From NCBI RefSeq assembly GCF_019583405.1, contig NZ_SZUU01000002.1:186001-250000 (forward strand): DNA of 64,000 nt. Direction: 5' to 3'. A program made the translations under genes and the position numbers. The DNA comes from Bacteroides fragilis (lineage in GTDB: Bacteria > Bacteroidota > Bacteroidia > Bacteroidales > Bacteroidaceae). A model generated the notes under the pieces. It made no database searches. It was not told where the DNA came from and saw nothing but the letters and a program-made list of their open reading frames with translations. Numbering within the stretch: position 1 is the first letter of the stretch; every line of letters starts with the position of its first letter. This document shows, piece after piece, positions 7,260 to 16,215 of this stretch.

Positions 7260-9116
7260 ATGAAAGAATATCGACTTACCGATTGGTTACCCACTACCAA
7301 GAAAGAAGTAGAGCTTCGCGGCTGGGGCGAACTGGATGTTATCCTCTTTAGCGGCGATGCTTATGTGGACCATCCTTCATTCGGAGCCGCCGTTATCGGT
7401 CGTATCCTTGAAGCCGAAGGCCTGCGGGTGGCCATTGTACCTCAGCCCAATTGGCGTGACGACTTGCGTGACTTTCGCAAGCTGGGACGTCCTCGACTCT
7501 TTTTCGGCATCAGTGCAGGTTGCATGGACTCCATGGTGAACAAATATACAGCTAACAAACGCTTACGCAGCGATGACGCTTACACCCCGGACGGACGTCC
7601 CGATATGCGACCGGAATATCCGTCGATTGTATACACCCAAATTTTGAAAAAACTCTATCCCGACGTTCCCGTCGTTTTGGGAGGTATCGAAGCAAGTATG
7701 CGTCGCCTCAGCCATTATGACTATTGGGAGGATCGCTTAAAGAAAAGTATACTTTGTGACAGCGGTGCCGACATGCTGATTTACGGTATGGGAGAAAAGC
7801 CTATTTGTGAGTTGGTCCGCAGATTGACAGCCCTGTATAATAGTCAGGGTGGAATGATTTCATCATCCGACATTCATTCTCCGGCATTATCCTCTATCCC
7901 GCAGACGGCTTATCTGACCAGGAAATATGAATCCGACGAGAATGATATCACCCTCTATTCGCATGAAGAATGTCTGGCTGACAAAAAGAAACAGGCAACC
8001 AACTTCCGTCATATAGAAGAGGAAAGCAATAAATACGCGGCAGCCCGAATCGTACAGGCTGTCGATAGTAAAACAGTGGTTGTAAATCCACCCTACCCTC
8101 CTATGACAGAGAAAGAACTGGACCGTTCGTTCGATCTTCCTTACACTCGTTTGCCTCATCCCAAATACAAAGGCAAACGCATTCCGGCTTATGATATGAT
8201 TAAATTTTCCGTAAATATCCACCGGGGATGTTTTGGCGGATGCGCTTTTTGTACCATCTCCGCCCATCAGGGAAAATTCATAGTCAGCCGAAGCAAAGAA
8301 AGCATTCTGAAAGAAGTAAAAGAGGTAGTGCAATTGCCCGATTTCAAAGGAAATCTGAGCGATTTAGGAGGTCCGTCTGCCAATATGTATAAAATGGGCG
8401 GTAAAGATCTCTCCCTGTGCAAACGTTGCAAACGCCCCTCTTGCATTCATCCCAAGGTGTGTCCGAACCTGAATACGGATCACCGACCGCTATTGGATAT
8501 TTACTATGCAGTGGACTCTTTACCCGAAATCAAACGAAGTTTCATCGGAAGCGGAGTGCGATACGACTTATTGCTCCATCAAAGCAAAGATGCTGCCGTC
8601 AACAAAATCACGGCAGAATATACCCGCGAATTAATAGCCCGCCACGTCAGCGGACGCCTGAAAGTAGCGCCGGAACATACCAGTGATCGGGTACTGAGTA
8701 TCATGCGTAAACCCGCTTTCAGCCAATTCGGAGAATTTAAAAAGATATTCGACAGAATCAACCGGGAACTTGGCCTGCGCCAACAATTGATCCCCTACTT
8801 CATCTCCAGCCATCCGGGCTGTAAAGAAGAAGATATGGCGGAACTGGCAGTCATCACCAAACAACTCGACTTCCATCTGGAACAAGTGCAGGATTTCACC
8901 CCTACTCCCATGACCGTAGCCACCGAAGCTTGGTATACAGGCTTTCATCCGTATACACTCGAACCGGTATTCAGTGCCAAGACTCAACGGGAAAAGTTGG
9001 CGCAAAGACAGTTTTTCTTTTGGTATAAACCGGAAGAACGACGGAACATCATCAATGAATTGCGCCGCATCGGACGGGCGGACCTGATAGACAAGCTATA
9101 TGGAAAGAGGAAATGA
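7260..9116 (+). CDS. YgiQ family radical SAM protein (UPF0313)
   Basis: 618 residues. The radical-SAM CxxxCxxC cluster motif is in HRGCFGGCAFC (about residues 320-330), preceded by the family's N-terminal GDAYVDHPSFG motif and followed by PNLNTDHRPLLDIYYAVDSLP and the KVAPEHTSDRVLSIMRKP segment, which fit YgiQ in order and length. Start at 7260 is chosen because MKEYRLTDWLPTTKKEVELRGW aligns with the family N-terminus; the in-frame codon at 7221 lies in the DUF456 gene. Uses a [4Fe-4S] cluster and S-adenosylmethionine; substrate unknown. Converges on mfd. Confidence 0.9.
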   Translation: MKEYRLTDWLPTTKKEVELRGWGELDVILFSGDAYVDHPSFGAAVIGRILEAEGLRVAIVPQPNWRDDLRDFRKLGRPRLFFGISAGCMDSMVNKYTANKRLRSDDAYTPDGRPDMRPEYPSIVYTQILKKLYPDVPVVLGGIEASMRRLSHYDYWEDRLKKSILCDSGADMLIYGMGEKPICELVRRLTALYNSQGGMISSSDIHSPALSSIPQTAYLTRKYESDENDITLYSHEECLADKKKQATNFRHIEEESNKYAAARIVQAVDSKTVVVNPPYPPMTEKELDRSFDLPYTRLPHPKYKGKRIPAYDMIKFSVNIHRGCFGGCAFCTISAHQGKFIVSRSKESILKEVKEVVQLPDFKGNLSDLGGPSANMYKMGGKDLSLCKRCKRPSCIHPKVCPNLNTDHRPLLDIYYAVDSLPEIKRSFIGSGVRYDLLLHQSKDAAVNKITAEYTRELIARHVSGRLKVAPEHTSDRVLSIMRKPAFSQFGEFKKIFDRINRELGLRQQLIPYFISSHPGCKEEDMAELAVITKQLDFHLEQVQDFTPTPMTVATEAWYTGFHPYTLEPVFSAKTQREKLAQRQFFFWYKPEERRNIINELRRIGRADLIDKLYGKRK

Positions 9117-9131
9117 CAACTTCCTCTTTCC
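9102..9131 (+). terminator. Hairpin between convergent ygiQ and mfd
   Basis: GGAAAGAGGAA (9102-9112, overlapping the end of ygiQ) pairs perfectly with TTCCTCTTTCC (9121-9131). Probably a shared bidirectional terminator, though neither side has a long U-run. Confidence 0.55.
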
Positions 9132-9140
9132 ACACTTCAC

Positions 9141-12100
9141 TTACTCTTTCTCTTTCACCGGTAATGCCACAATTTCCAGTAGTACACTGACAGCCGTTTC
9201 CACATTCGGAATATCTTTTACCAACATAGACCGACGTCCGTTCTGCTCTCTCAAATCACATCTTCGGGTATACTTCATCATATAGTCGATCATCTTGCCG
9301 AAAGCAGCACTCTGATAATACGGGCTTTCTGCATTGTTGACAAAGAACAGTGTCATACGTCCTCCTTTCAAGAACACTTTCTCCACTCCCAATCGGGCAG
9401 CCAGGCGCCTTAACGGTACTATACGCAACAATTCTTCAGTCTCAGGCGGAATAGGGCCGAAACGGTCTTCCAATCGTGAACGGAAAGCATCTACATCTCT
9501 ATCAAGAGTCAGTCCGTCCAGTTCCCGATACAGCAACATGCGTTCGCTGCTGCCCGTCACATAATTAGCCGGTAACAGTAATTCCAGATCGCTTTCCACC
9601 TGACATTCTTCAACAAACTCTTCACCACTAATGACACCTTCTCCTTTTAATTCGTCGGCATAAAGTTCCGCAAATTCATCCGTTTTCAGTTCATGCACAG
9701 CTTCCGACAATATCTTCTGATAAGTTTCATAACCCAGATCGGCGATAAATCCGCTCTGTTCGGCTCCCAGCATATTACCCGCACCGCGAATGTCCAGATC
9801 CTGCATGGCAATATGAATACCGCTACCCAGATCACTGAAATTTTCGATCGCCTGCAGGCGGCGTTTGGCTTCGGGAGTTAACGAAGACAACGGAGGAGCC
9901 AGCAAGTAGCAGAACGCTTTTTTATTGCTACGTCCTACACGTCCGCGCATCTGGTGTAGATCGCTCAATCCGAAGTTTTGTGCCTGGTTGATAATAATCG
10001 TGTTCGCATTTGGTATATCGATTCCACTCTCGATAATAGTGGTTGCAATCAGTACATCGTAGTCATAATTGACAAAGCCGAAAATGATCTGTTCCAATTC
10101 CGCCGGCTCCATCTGTCCGTGTCCGATGGCTATCCGGCAATCCGGAATGTGACGAAGAATCATTGCTTTCAGTTCCGGAAGATTGGCTATACGGTTGTTT
10201 ACCAGAAAAACCTGCCCATTACGACTCATCTCAAAGTTAATGGCATCAGCTATCACCTCTTCACTGAACGTATGTACCTCCGTCTGTATCGGATAACGGT
10301 TTGGGGGGGGAGTTGAAATCACACTCAAGTCACGCGCTCCCATCAGCGAGAATTGTAAAGTACGCGGAATAGGAGTTGCCGTCATTGTCAATGTATCCAC
10401 ATTCACCTTCATCTGCCGCAGCTTCTCCTTGACCGACACACCGAATTTCTGCTCTTCGTCAATAATCAGCAGTCCGAGGTCTTTGAACTTGACATCTTTT
10501 CCCAAGATACGGTGCGTACCGATCAGAATATTCACGTCTCCAGCTTCCAATCCTTTGATTACCGCCTTTGCCTGTGCCGCCGTACGGGCACGGCTGAGAT
10601 ATTCTACCCGGCAGGGAAGTCCTTTCAGGCGATCACGAAAAGTCTGGAAGTGTTGGTATGCCAAAACCGTTGTAGGCACCAGTACGGCTATCTGCTTATT
10701 GTCTGCTACGGCTTTAAATGCGGCACGGATGGCCACTTCAGTCTTACCGAAGCCAACGTCTCCACATACCAGGCGATCCATAGGCATATCCCGTTCCATA
10801 TCCTGTTTCACATCCGCCGTAGCCTTACTCTGATCGGGGGTATCTTCATAGATGAACGAAGCCTCCAATTCCCGTTGCAAAAAACTATCGGGACTGTATG
10901 CAAACCCTTTCTCTTCACGACGTTGTGAATAAAGTTTTATCAAGTCACGAGCTATATCTTTAATCTTTGTCTTTGTACGCTCCTTCAGTTTCTCCCAAGC
11001 GCCCGTACCCAATTTGTTCAGTCGGGGGGCTTCTCCTTCTTTACCTTTATATTTTGAAACTTTATGCAACGAGTGGATAGAAACAAATACCACATCTTCA
11101 TTCTGATAGACCAGTTTCATTACCTCCTGTGTCGTATCTCCGTTAGGGATACGTACCAGACCGGAGAAACGTCCCACACCATGATCGGTATGTACCACAT
11201 AATCACCGGGAGTAAACTGATTCAGCTCTTTCAACGAGAGAGCAACCTTTCCCGAACGGGCTTTATCACTCTTCAGGTTATATTTATGGAAACGGTCGAA
11301 CAACTGGTGATCGGTAAACAAACAAAGTTTCAAGGTATCGTCTGCAAACCCTTCATGCAGAGTCCGCTCCACAGCCGTAAACTGAATCCGATCTCCCCGG
11401 TCCTCAAAAATGGCTTTGATGCGATCCGTCTGTTTCGTACTGTCACTACAGATATAAAGTGCATATCCCCGGTTCAGATACTCTTTGAAAGACTCCGCCA
11501 CCAAATCGAAATTCTTATGAAAAATAGGTTGTGCCGTAGTATGAAATGTCAAGGTAGCATCCGGCGTTCCGGTCGGCTTGTTACCAAACTCCATCCGCCG
11601 GAAATCGAGTGCACGAACAGTGAACTCACTCCCATCGATCAATTTACCTTCCAGGGTAATGCCTCCATTCTCTTCAACCTCCTGAGAAGCAAGAGCCTGC
11701 GGCGTGAGCGATTCGTCGTGAACAGCCTGGATACGCTCCCGCAACCAAAGAAAATCACGCATCGCCAAAGTGGTATCTTTCGGGATAAAATCAAGAAAAG
11801 AAGTTGTGACCTTTCCGGTTACGGCAAGATCGGGCACAATTACAATACTTTCTTTCTTCTCTTTCGACAACTGTGAATCGACCTCAAATGTACGGATACT
11901 CTCCACATCATCACCGAAAAAATCAATGCGATAAGGATATTCGGACGAAAATGAAAACACATCGATAATACTTCCACGAACAGCATACTGCCCCGGTTCG
12001 TATACATAATCCACGTATTCAAACCCGTAACTATGCAATACATCCGTGATGAAACCCGTATCCACCCGCTCACCCACATGCAGTTTCAGGGTATTCTCAC

Positions 12101-12518
12101 TCAACTCCTGCCGTGATACGACCTTTTCGGCCAATGCATCAGGATAAGTGACGATACACAATCCCTCCTCACCTTTCTGCAGGCGACTGAGCACTTCCGT
12201 ACGCAAAATCTCGTTAGCGGCATCTTTCTGTCCGTACTTCACAGAACGACGAAACGAAGAAGGAAAAAACAAAATGCGCTCCGTACCCAGCACCTGAGTA
12301 AGATCGTGATAGAAATAACCGGCTTCTTCCAGGTCACTTAATATAAAAACAAACGGGCAAAAACTCTTTTCAACCAGCGCCGAAGCGAACAAGGAAGCAG
12401 CGGAAGCATATAAGCCGCCGCAATAGATATGTCTGACTGCGGGCTCTCCCAACAGTTTATTCAGGACCTCTACATTCGGATGCCCCGCATATTGATGTTG
12501 CAGTTCAGTAATTGTCAT
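9141..12518 (-). CDS. mfd: Transcription-repair coupling factor Mfd
   Basis: 1125 residues, normal length for Mfd. Domain order is intact: UvrB-homology N-terminal part, CarD-like RNA-polymerase-interaction domain near residue 428 (FTPGDYVVHTDHGVGRF), SF2 helicase with Walker A GDVGFGKTE (about 588) and motif II DEEQ (about 688), motif VI GRVGRS, then the TRCF C-terminal domain. It displaces RNA polymerase stalled at DNA lesions and recruits UvrA. Stop codon is close to the converging ygiQ gene. Single gene transcript from a promoter near 12625. Confidence 0.97.
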   Translation of the reverse strand: MTITELQHQYAGHPNVEVLNKLLGEPAVRHIYCGGLYASAASLFASALVEKSFCPFVFILSDLEEAGYFYHDLTQVLGTERILFFPSSFRRSVKYGQKDAANEILRTEVLSRLQKGEEGLCIVTYPDALAEKVVSRQELSENTLKLHVGERVDTGFITDVLHSYGFEYVDYVYEPGQYAVRGSIIDVFSFSSEYPYRIDFFGDDVESIRTFEVDSQLSKEKKESIVIVPDLAVTGKVTTSFLDFIPKDTTLAMRDFLWLRERIQAVHDESLTPQALASQEVEENGGITLEGKLIDGSEFTVRALDFRRMEFGNKPTGTPDATLTFHTTAQPIFHKNFDLVAESFKEYLNRGYALYICSDSTKQTDRIKAIFEDRGDRIQFTAVERTLHEGFADDTLKLCLFTDHQLFDRFHKYNLKSDKARSGKVALSLKELNQFTPGDYVVHTDHGVGRFSGLVRIPNGDTTQEVMKLVYQNEDVVFVSIHSLHKVSKYKGKEGEAPRLNKLGTGAWEKLKERTKTKIKDIARDLIKLYSQRREEKGFAYSPDSFLQRELEASFIYEDTPDQSKATADVKQDMERDMPMDRLVCGDVGFGKTEVAIRAAFKAVADNKQIAVLVPTTVLAYQHFQTFRDRLKGLPCRVEYLSRARTAAQAKAVIKGLEAGDVNILIGTHRILGKDVKFKDLGLLIIDEEQKFGVSVKEKLRQMKVNVDTLTMTATPIPRTLQFSLMGARDLSVISTPPPNRYPIQTEVHTFSEEVIADAINFEMSRNGQVFLVNNRIANLPELKAMILRHIPDCRIAIGHGQMEPAELEQIIFGFVNYDYDVLIATTIIESGIDIPNANTIIINQAQNFGLSDLHQMRGRVGRSNKKAFCYLLAPPLSSLTPEAKRRLQAIENFSDLGSGIHIAMQDLDIRGAGNMLGAEQSGFIADLGYETYQKILSEAVHELKTDEFAELYADELKGEGVISGEEFVEECQVESDLELLLPANYVTGSSERMLLYRELDGLTLDRDVDAFRSRLEDRFGPIPPETEELLRIVPLRRLAARLGVEKVFLKGGRMTLFFVNNAESPYYQSAAFGKMIDYMMKYTRRCDLREQNGRRSMLVKDIPNVETAVSVLLEIVALPVKEKE

Positions 12519-12545
12519 AAATACAATTTTAACCCATCACCGATC

Positions 12546-12622
12546 GCATGAATTTACACAGATGAAATATGTTTCCGAACCATCTATGCAAATCCCTGTA
12601 ATCTGTGATGCAAATTCACCGC
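12546..12622. repeat. Imperfect inverted repeat in the mfd leader (ACACAGAT type)
   Basis: GCATGAATTTACACAGAT (12546-12563) and ATCTGTGATGCAAATTCACC (from 12601) pair with a 3-nt bulge, forming a long stem in the untranslated leader of mfd. It resembles the ACACAGA-rich intergenic repeats elsewhere in the window. Confidence 0.5.
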
Positions 12623-12629
12623 AAAAGTA
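12622..12629 (-). promoter_or_regulatory. -7 element TACTTTTG for mfd
   Basis: Plus-strand CAAAAGTA is TACTTTTG on the minus strand, about 100 nt before the mfd start. No clear -33 TTTG. Confidence 0.4.
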
Positions 12630-12659
12630 CTAAATTATCCTTAGTTTTAATGCGCTATC

Positions 12660-12690
12660 TTTGGTTAGTAGCGGAAAAGCGTTACATTTG
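12660..12690 (+). promoter_or_regulatory. Consensus Bacteroides promoter of the glycosyltransferase/pyrC operon
   Basis: TTTG at 12660-12663, a 19-nt spacer, and TACATTTG at 12683-12690: an exact match to TTTG-N19-TAnnTTTG, with the ATG 20 nt downstream. The TTTG is also the end of another TATCTTTG (12656-12663). Confidence 0.8.
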
Positions 12691-12710
12691 TCTTCAAATT
12701 TAGACACAAT

Positions 12711-13463
12711 ATGCAGACATCGGACAGCATCGTAATCATCCCTACCTACAACGAACGGGAAAACATAGAGAACATCATCCGCGCCGTTTTCGGACTGGAA
12801 AAGACCTTTCATATTCTGATCATTGAGGACGGTTCTCCTGACGGAACCGCCGCCATTGTAAAGACCTTGCAGCAGGAGTTTCCCAACCGCCTTTTCATGA
12901 TAGAACGTAAAGGTAAACTGGGATTGGGAACAGCCTACATCACCGGATTCAAGTGGGCACTCGAACATTCATACGAATATATCTTTGAGATGGATGCCGA
13001 TTTCAGTCATAATCCCAATGATCTGCCACGGCTCTATGAGGCTTGTGCCGTTCAGGGAGGCGATGTAGCTATAGGCTCACGATACGTAAGCGGAGTGAAT
13101 GTAGTGAATTGGCCGATGGGACGTGTGCTGATGTCTTATTTTGCATCTAAATATGTGCGAATCGTTACCGGACTACCGATACACGATACAACTGCCGGAT
13201 TTAAATGTTACCGTCGCCAAGTGCTCGAAACCATCGACCTTGACCACATACGTTTCAAAGGTTACGCTTTTCAGATAGAAATGAAATTTACGGCCTACAA
13301 ATGTGGATTCAAGATTATCGAGGTACCGGTTATCTTTATCAACCGCGAACTGGGCACTTCAAAAATGAACAGCAGTATCTTTGGTGAAGCGGTATTCGGT
13401 GTCATCAAACTGAAGGTGAACAGCTGGTTTCACACATTCCCCCAGAAAACAAAAATGAATTAA
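12711..13463 (+). CDS. Polyprenol-phosphate mannosyltransferase-like GT2 glycosyltransferase
   Basis: 250 residues, a DPM1-type family 2 glycosyltransferase without the C-terminal membrane domain. The N-terminal IIPTYNERENIENII, nucleotide-sugar site EDGSPDGTA (about 37-45) and metal-binding DADFSHNP (about 95-102) are intact, as is the GSRYVSG segment. It is expected to transfer mannose or a similar hexose from a nucleotide sugar to a polyprenyl phosphate at the cytoplasmic membrane face. Dihydroorotase starts 4 bp after its stop, so the two are one transcript. Confidence 0.85.
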   Translation: MQTSDSIVIIPTYNERENIENIIRAVFGLEKTFHILIIEDGSPDGTAAIVKTLQQEFPNRLFMIERKGKLGLGTAYITGFKWALEHSYEYIFEMDADFSHNPNDLPRLYEACAVQGGDVAIGSRYVSGVNVVNWPMGRVLMSYFASKYVRIVTGLPIHDTTAGFKCYRRQVLETIDLDHIRFKGYAFQIEMKFTAYKCGFKIIEVPVIFINRELGTSKMNSSIFGEAVFGVIKLKVNSWFHTFPQKTKMN

Positions 13464-13466
13464 GAT

Positions 13467-14846
13467 ATGAAAAGAACATTAATACAAAACGCCACCATAG
13501 TAAACGAAGGACGTTCTGCGCGCGGTTCGGTAGTTATCGAAGGGGAGAAAATAGCCGAAGTACTTGAAAAAGGACAGAAACCTGCTATCCCTTGCGAAGA
13601 AACAATCCATGCCAACGGATGCTATCTGATTCCGGGTGTCATTGACGATCATGTACATTTCCGTGATCCGGGACTAACCCACAAAGCCGACATCTCTACC
13701 GAAAGCCGGGCTGCCGCAGCAGGAGGTGTAACCTCTATCATGGACATGCCCAATACAAATCCGCAAACGACCACACTGGATGCACTCAATGCCAAGTTCG
13801 ATCTGCTTGCCGAAAAGTGCAGCGTCAACTATTCGTGCTATTTCGGGGCAACCAATAATAATTATACCGAGTTTGAAAAACTGGACAAGAAACGTGTATG
13901 CGGAATTAAGCTCTTCATGGGATCGAGTACCGGAAATATGCTGGTAGACAAAATGAACAGTCTACTGAATATTTTCAATGGAACTGATTTGCTGATTGCC
14001 GCTCACTGCGAAAATCACGAAACGATTAAAAAGAATACAGAGAAATATGTAAAAGAGTATATTGAGAAATATCCTCATCAATATTACCATGTTCACCATG
14101 AGACCCTTCCGATGGGTTATCATGCTAAAATACGTTCGATTGCGGCTTGTTACGAATCGTCCGAACTGGCTGTGCGCCTGGCACGGATTGCAGATGCACG
14201 CCTGCATATCCTGCACATCTCTACTGCCAGAGAACTTTCACTTTTTGACAATGATATCCCGTTGGAGGAAAAGAGAATCACGGCAGAAGCTTGTGTTTCG
14301 CATCTGTTATTCGACTCTTCCGATTATCTGGAACTCGGTGCACGCATTAAGTGTAATCCTTCCATCAAAACAAAAACTAACCGGGATGCACTCCGTCAGG
14401 CAGTCAACTCCAACCTGATCGATGTAATCGCAACAGATCACGCTCCACACCTTCTCAAAGAAAAGGAAGGAGGACCGTTGAAAGCAATGTCCGGTATGCC
14501 TATGATCCAGTTCTCTCTGGTCAGCATGCTCGAACTGGTGAACGAAGGTATCTTTACGATAGAAAAGGTTGTCGAAAAGATGTGTCACGCCCCTGCACAA
14601 ATATACAATATTCACAACCGCGGCTTTATCCGCACCGGTTATCAGGCCGATCTCGTATTGGTTCGTCCGGATGCGTTATGGACGGTAAACGCGGATCAGA
14701 TTTTAAGCAAATGCGGATGGAGTCCGCTTGAAGGACGTACGTTCGAGTGGAAAGTAGAAAAGACATTTGCCAACGGACATCTATTGTATACTGACGGACA
14801 GGTAGACGAAATCTATCGCGGACAAGAGATCTGTTTTGAACGATGA
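13467..14846 (+). CDS. pyrC: Dihydroorotase (class I)
   Basis: 459 residues, a length typical of type I dihydroorotases. Metal and substrate motifs: DDHVHFRDPGLTHKAD (about 58-73), MDMPNTNP, IKLFMGSSTG, AHCENHETI, LHILHISTARE and the catalytic ATDHAPH. Catalyses carbamoyl-aspartate/dihydroorotate interconversion in pyrimidine synthesis; cytoplasmic. Its last codons (GAACGATGA) coincide with the outer end of the terminal inverted repeat of the downstream 456-bp element, so the insertion may have altered the extreme C-terminus. Confidence 0.95.
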   Translation: MKRTLIQNATIVNEGRSARGSVVIEGEKIAEVLEKGQKPAIPCEETIHANGCYLIPGVIDDHVHFRDPGLTHKADISTESRAAAAGGVTSIMDMPNTNPQTTTLDALNAKFDLLAEKCSVNYSCYFGATNNNYTEFEKLDKKRVCGIKLFMGSSTGNMLVDKMNSLLNIFNGTDLLIAAHCENHETIKKNTEKYVKEYIEKYPHQYYHVHHETLPMGYHAKIRSIAACYESSELAVRLARIADARLHILHISTARELSLFDNDIPLEEKRITAEACVSHLLFDSSDYLELGARIKCNPSIKTKTNRDALRQAVNSNLIDVIATDHAPHLLKEKEGGPLKAMSGMPMIQFSLVSMLELVNEGIFTIEKVVEKMCHAPAQIYNIHNRGFIRTGYQADLVLVRPDALWTVNADQILSKCGWSPLEGRTFEWKVEKTFANGHLLYTDGQVDEIYRGQEICFER

Positions 14847-15293
14847 ACAATAAACGATGAACGGGGAACAATAAATGCGAGGGGAATGGGAAATATATTG
14901 AAAGATAAAAGCATGGCTTTCGCGATACGAATCGTAAACCTGCATAAATATCTGAACGAAAAAAAAGCTTACTCTCTATCCGACCAGATTCTAAGGTCCG
15001 GTACAGCCATCGGAGTTCTGCAAAGAAAAGCGGAATGCGCCAAAAGCAAAGCCGACTTTATTCATAATATAGCATCGCCCAAAAAGAATGTAACGAAATC
15101 CTTTTCTGGCTTGAATTGTTATTTAAAACAGAATATTTATCTGAAATAGAATATTCAAGCATGTTTGCAGACGCAAATGAATTAATGAAACTTATTATCA
15201 CAGCATTAAAACAGTCAAATATGGAAAAGCCTAACCTATCATCATTCACCGTTGATCGCTCCTCCCCCGCTCATCGTTCATCATTCACCGTTC
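14838..15293 (+). mobile_element. 456-bp unit with imperfect terminal inverted repeats carrying a four-helix (S23/IVS) gene
   Basis: The left end (14838-14866, starting GAACGATGAACAATAAACG) and the reverse complement of the right end (15265-15293, starting GAACGGTGAATGATGAACG) match at 24 of 29 positions. Between them lies one decayed four-helix bundle ORF. The left repeat overlaps the last codons of pyrC and the right repeat lies inside the N-terminal codons of the next gene, which looks like an insertion between two formerly adjacent genes. No transposase; mobility is inference. Confidence 0.5.
14886..15220 (+). pseudogene. Four-helix bundle protein of the 23S rRNA intervening-sequence (S23) family, frameshifted
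   Basis: The first frame encodes NILKDKSMAFAIRIVNLHKYL...LSDQILRSGTAIG...KADFIHNIA, the hallmark N-terminus of S23-type four-helix bundle proteins. The rest continues in a different frame as ECNEILFWLELLFKTEYLSEIEY. Dropping 5 nt at about 15069-15073, in an imperfect ATAGC/ATCGC duplication, restores one frame (HNIAQKECNE). As it stands, translation ends at 15149. The second-frame remnant runs without a stop into the next gene. Canonical family members are about 120 residues. Function of the family is unknown. Confidence 0.7.
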
Positions 15294-16159
15294 ATGATTT
15301 AGCCCCTTATATCAACTGGATTTACTTCTTCCACGCCTGGGGATTCCAACCGCGTTATGCTGCCATTGCCAATATTCATGGATGTGATTCTTGCCGTGCT
15401 ATCTGGCTGACCACTTTCCCGGAGGAAGAACGGGGCAAGGCTTCAGAAGCGATGCAACTTTATAAAGAAGCTAACCGGATGTTGGACGAACTGGACAGAG
15501 ATTTTAAGGTAAAAACTATTTTTAAACTCTGCCCTGCCAATGCGGATGGAGATAATCTGATTATAGACGGTATCACCTTCCCATTGCTCCGGCAACAAGT
15601 CAAGAAGAAAGAGAACGAACCGTTCTTATGTCTCAGTGACTTCGTACGCCCGCTATCTTCGGGCATCACCGATATTGTAGGAGCTTTTGCCTCCTCCATC
15701 GATGCGGACATGGAAGGACTTTATGAGAAAGATCCCTATAAGCATCTTTTGGTACAAACGCTATCCGACCGCCTGGCCGAGGCCGCTACCGAAAAGATGC
15801 ACGAATACGTCCGCAAAGAAGCCTGGGGATATGCCAAGGATGAAAATCTTTCCATACCCGATCTTCTTGTCGAAAAGTATCAAGGCATCCGTCCTGCTGT
15901 GGGATACCCTTCTCTGCCCGACCAATCCGTGAACTTTATCCTGGACGAGATTCTTGATATGAAACAAATAGGCATCCACCTGACCGAGAATGGTGCCATG
16001 TATCCTCATGCTTCCGTCTGCGGATTAATGTTTGCCCATCCCGCATCCCAATATTTCTCCGTAGGGAAGATCGGTGAAGATCAACTGGCAGACTACGCCG
16101 GCCGAAGAGGAAAAACCGTGGAAGAGATGCGTAAATTTCTGGCAGCAAACTTGCAATAA
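15221..16159 (+). CDS. Stand-alone vitamin B12-dependent methionine synthase activation domain protein
   Basis: 312 residues matching the C-terminal activation (AdoMet-binding) domain of cobalamin-dependent methionine synthase MetH: WIYFFHAWGF, PLSSGITDIVGAFASS, YEKDPYKHLLVQTLSDRLAEAATEKMHEYVRKEAWGY and the RPAVGYPSLPD and HPASQYFSVGKI motifs are all present. It would bind S-adenosylmethionine for reductive reactivation of cob(II)alamin on a separate MetH subunit. The start is uncertain: ATG 15221 gives about 25 N-terminal residues encoded by the inserted repeat element, and homology begins only at LAPYINWIYFF. The open frame extends further upstream into the S23 remnant. Confidence 0.85.
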   Translation: MEKPNLSSFTVDRSSPAHRSSFTVHDLAPYINWIYFFHAWGFQPRYAAIANIHGCDSCRAIWLTTFPEEERGKASEAMQLYKEANRMLDELDRDFKVKTIFKLCPANADGDNLIIDGITFPLLRQQVKKKENEPFLCLSDFVRPLSSGITDIVGAFASSIDADMEGLYEKDPYKHLLVQTLSDRLAEAATEKMHEYVRKEAWGYAKDENLSIPDLLVEKYQGIRPAVGYPSLPDQSVNFILDEILDMKQIGIHLTENGAMYPHASVCGLMFAHPASQYFSVGKIGEDQLADYAGRRGKTVEEMRKFLAANLQ

Positions 16160-16181
16160 AAGTTTTCTTTCGATATATTTG
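16150..16181 (+). promoter_or_regulatory. Promoter of the outer-membrane protein gene
   Basis: CTTG at 16150-16153, 20-nt spacer, TATATTTG at 16174-16181; ATG at 16216. Confidence 0.6.
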
Positions 16182-16215
16182 TAACTGATCCTATTCTTTA
16201 TAAATAGAAGAAGTT

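Noticed and set aside
11064..11876. 270-codon plus-strand ORF within mfd
   Set aside because: Antisense to a fully conserved mfd coding region; no domain and no promoter.
15060..15090. Programmed -1 frameshifting to make the S23 protein
   Set aside because: No canonical slippery heptamer in the zero frame (C AAA AAG only), and a 5-nt near-duplication explains the break more simply.
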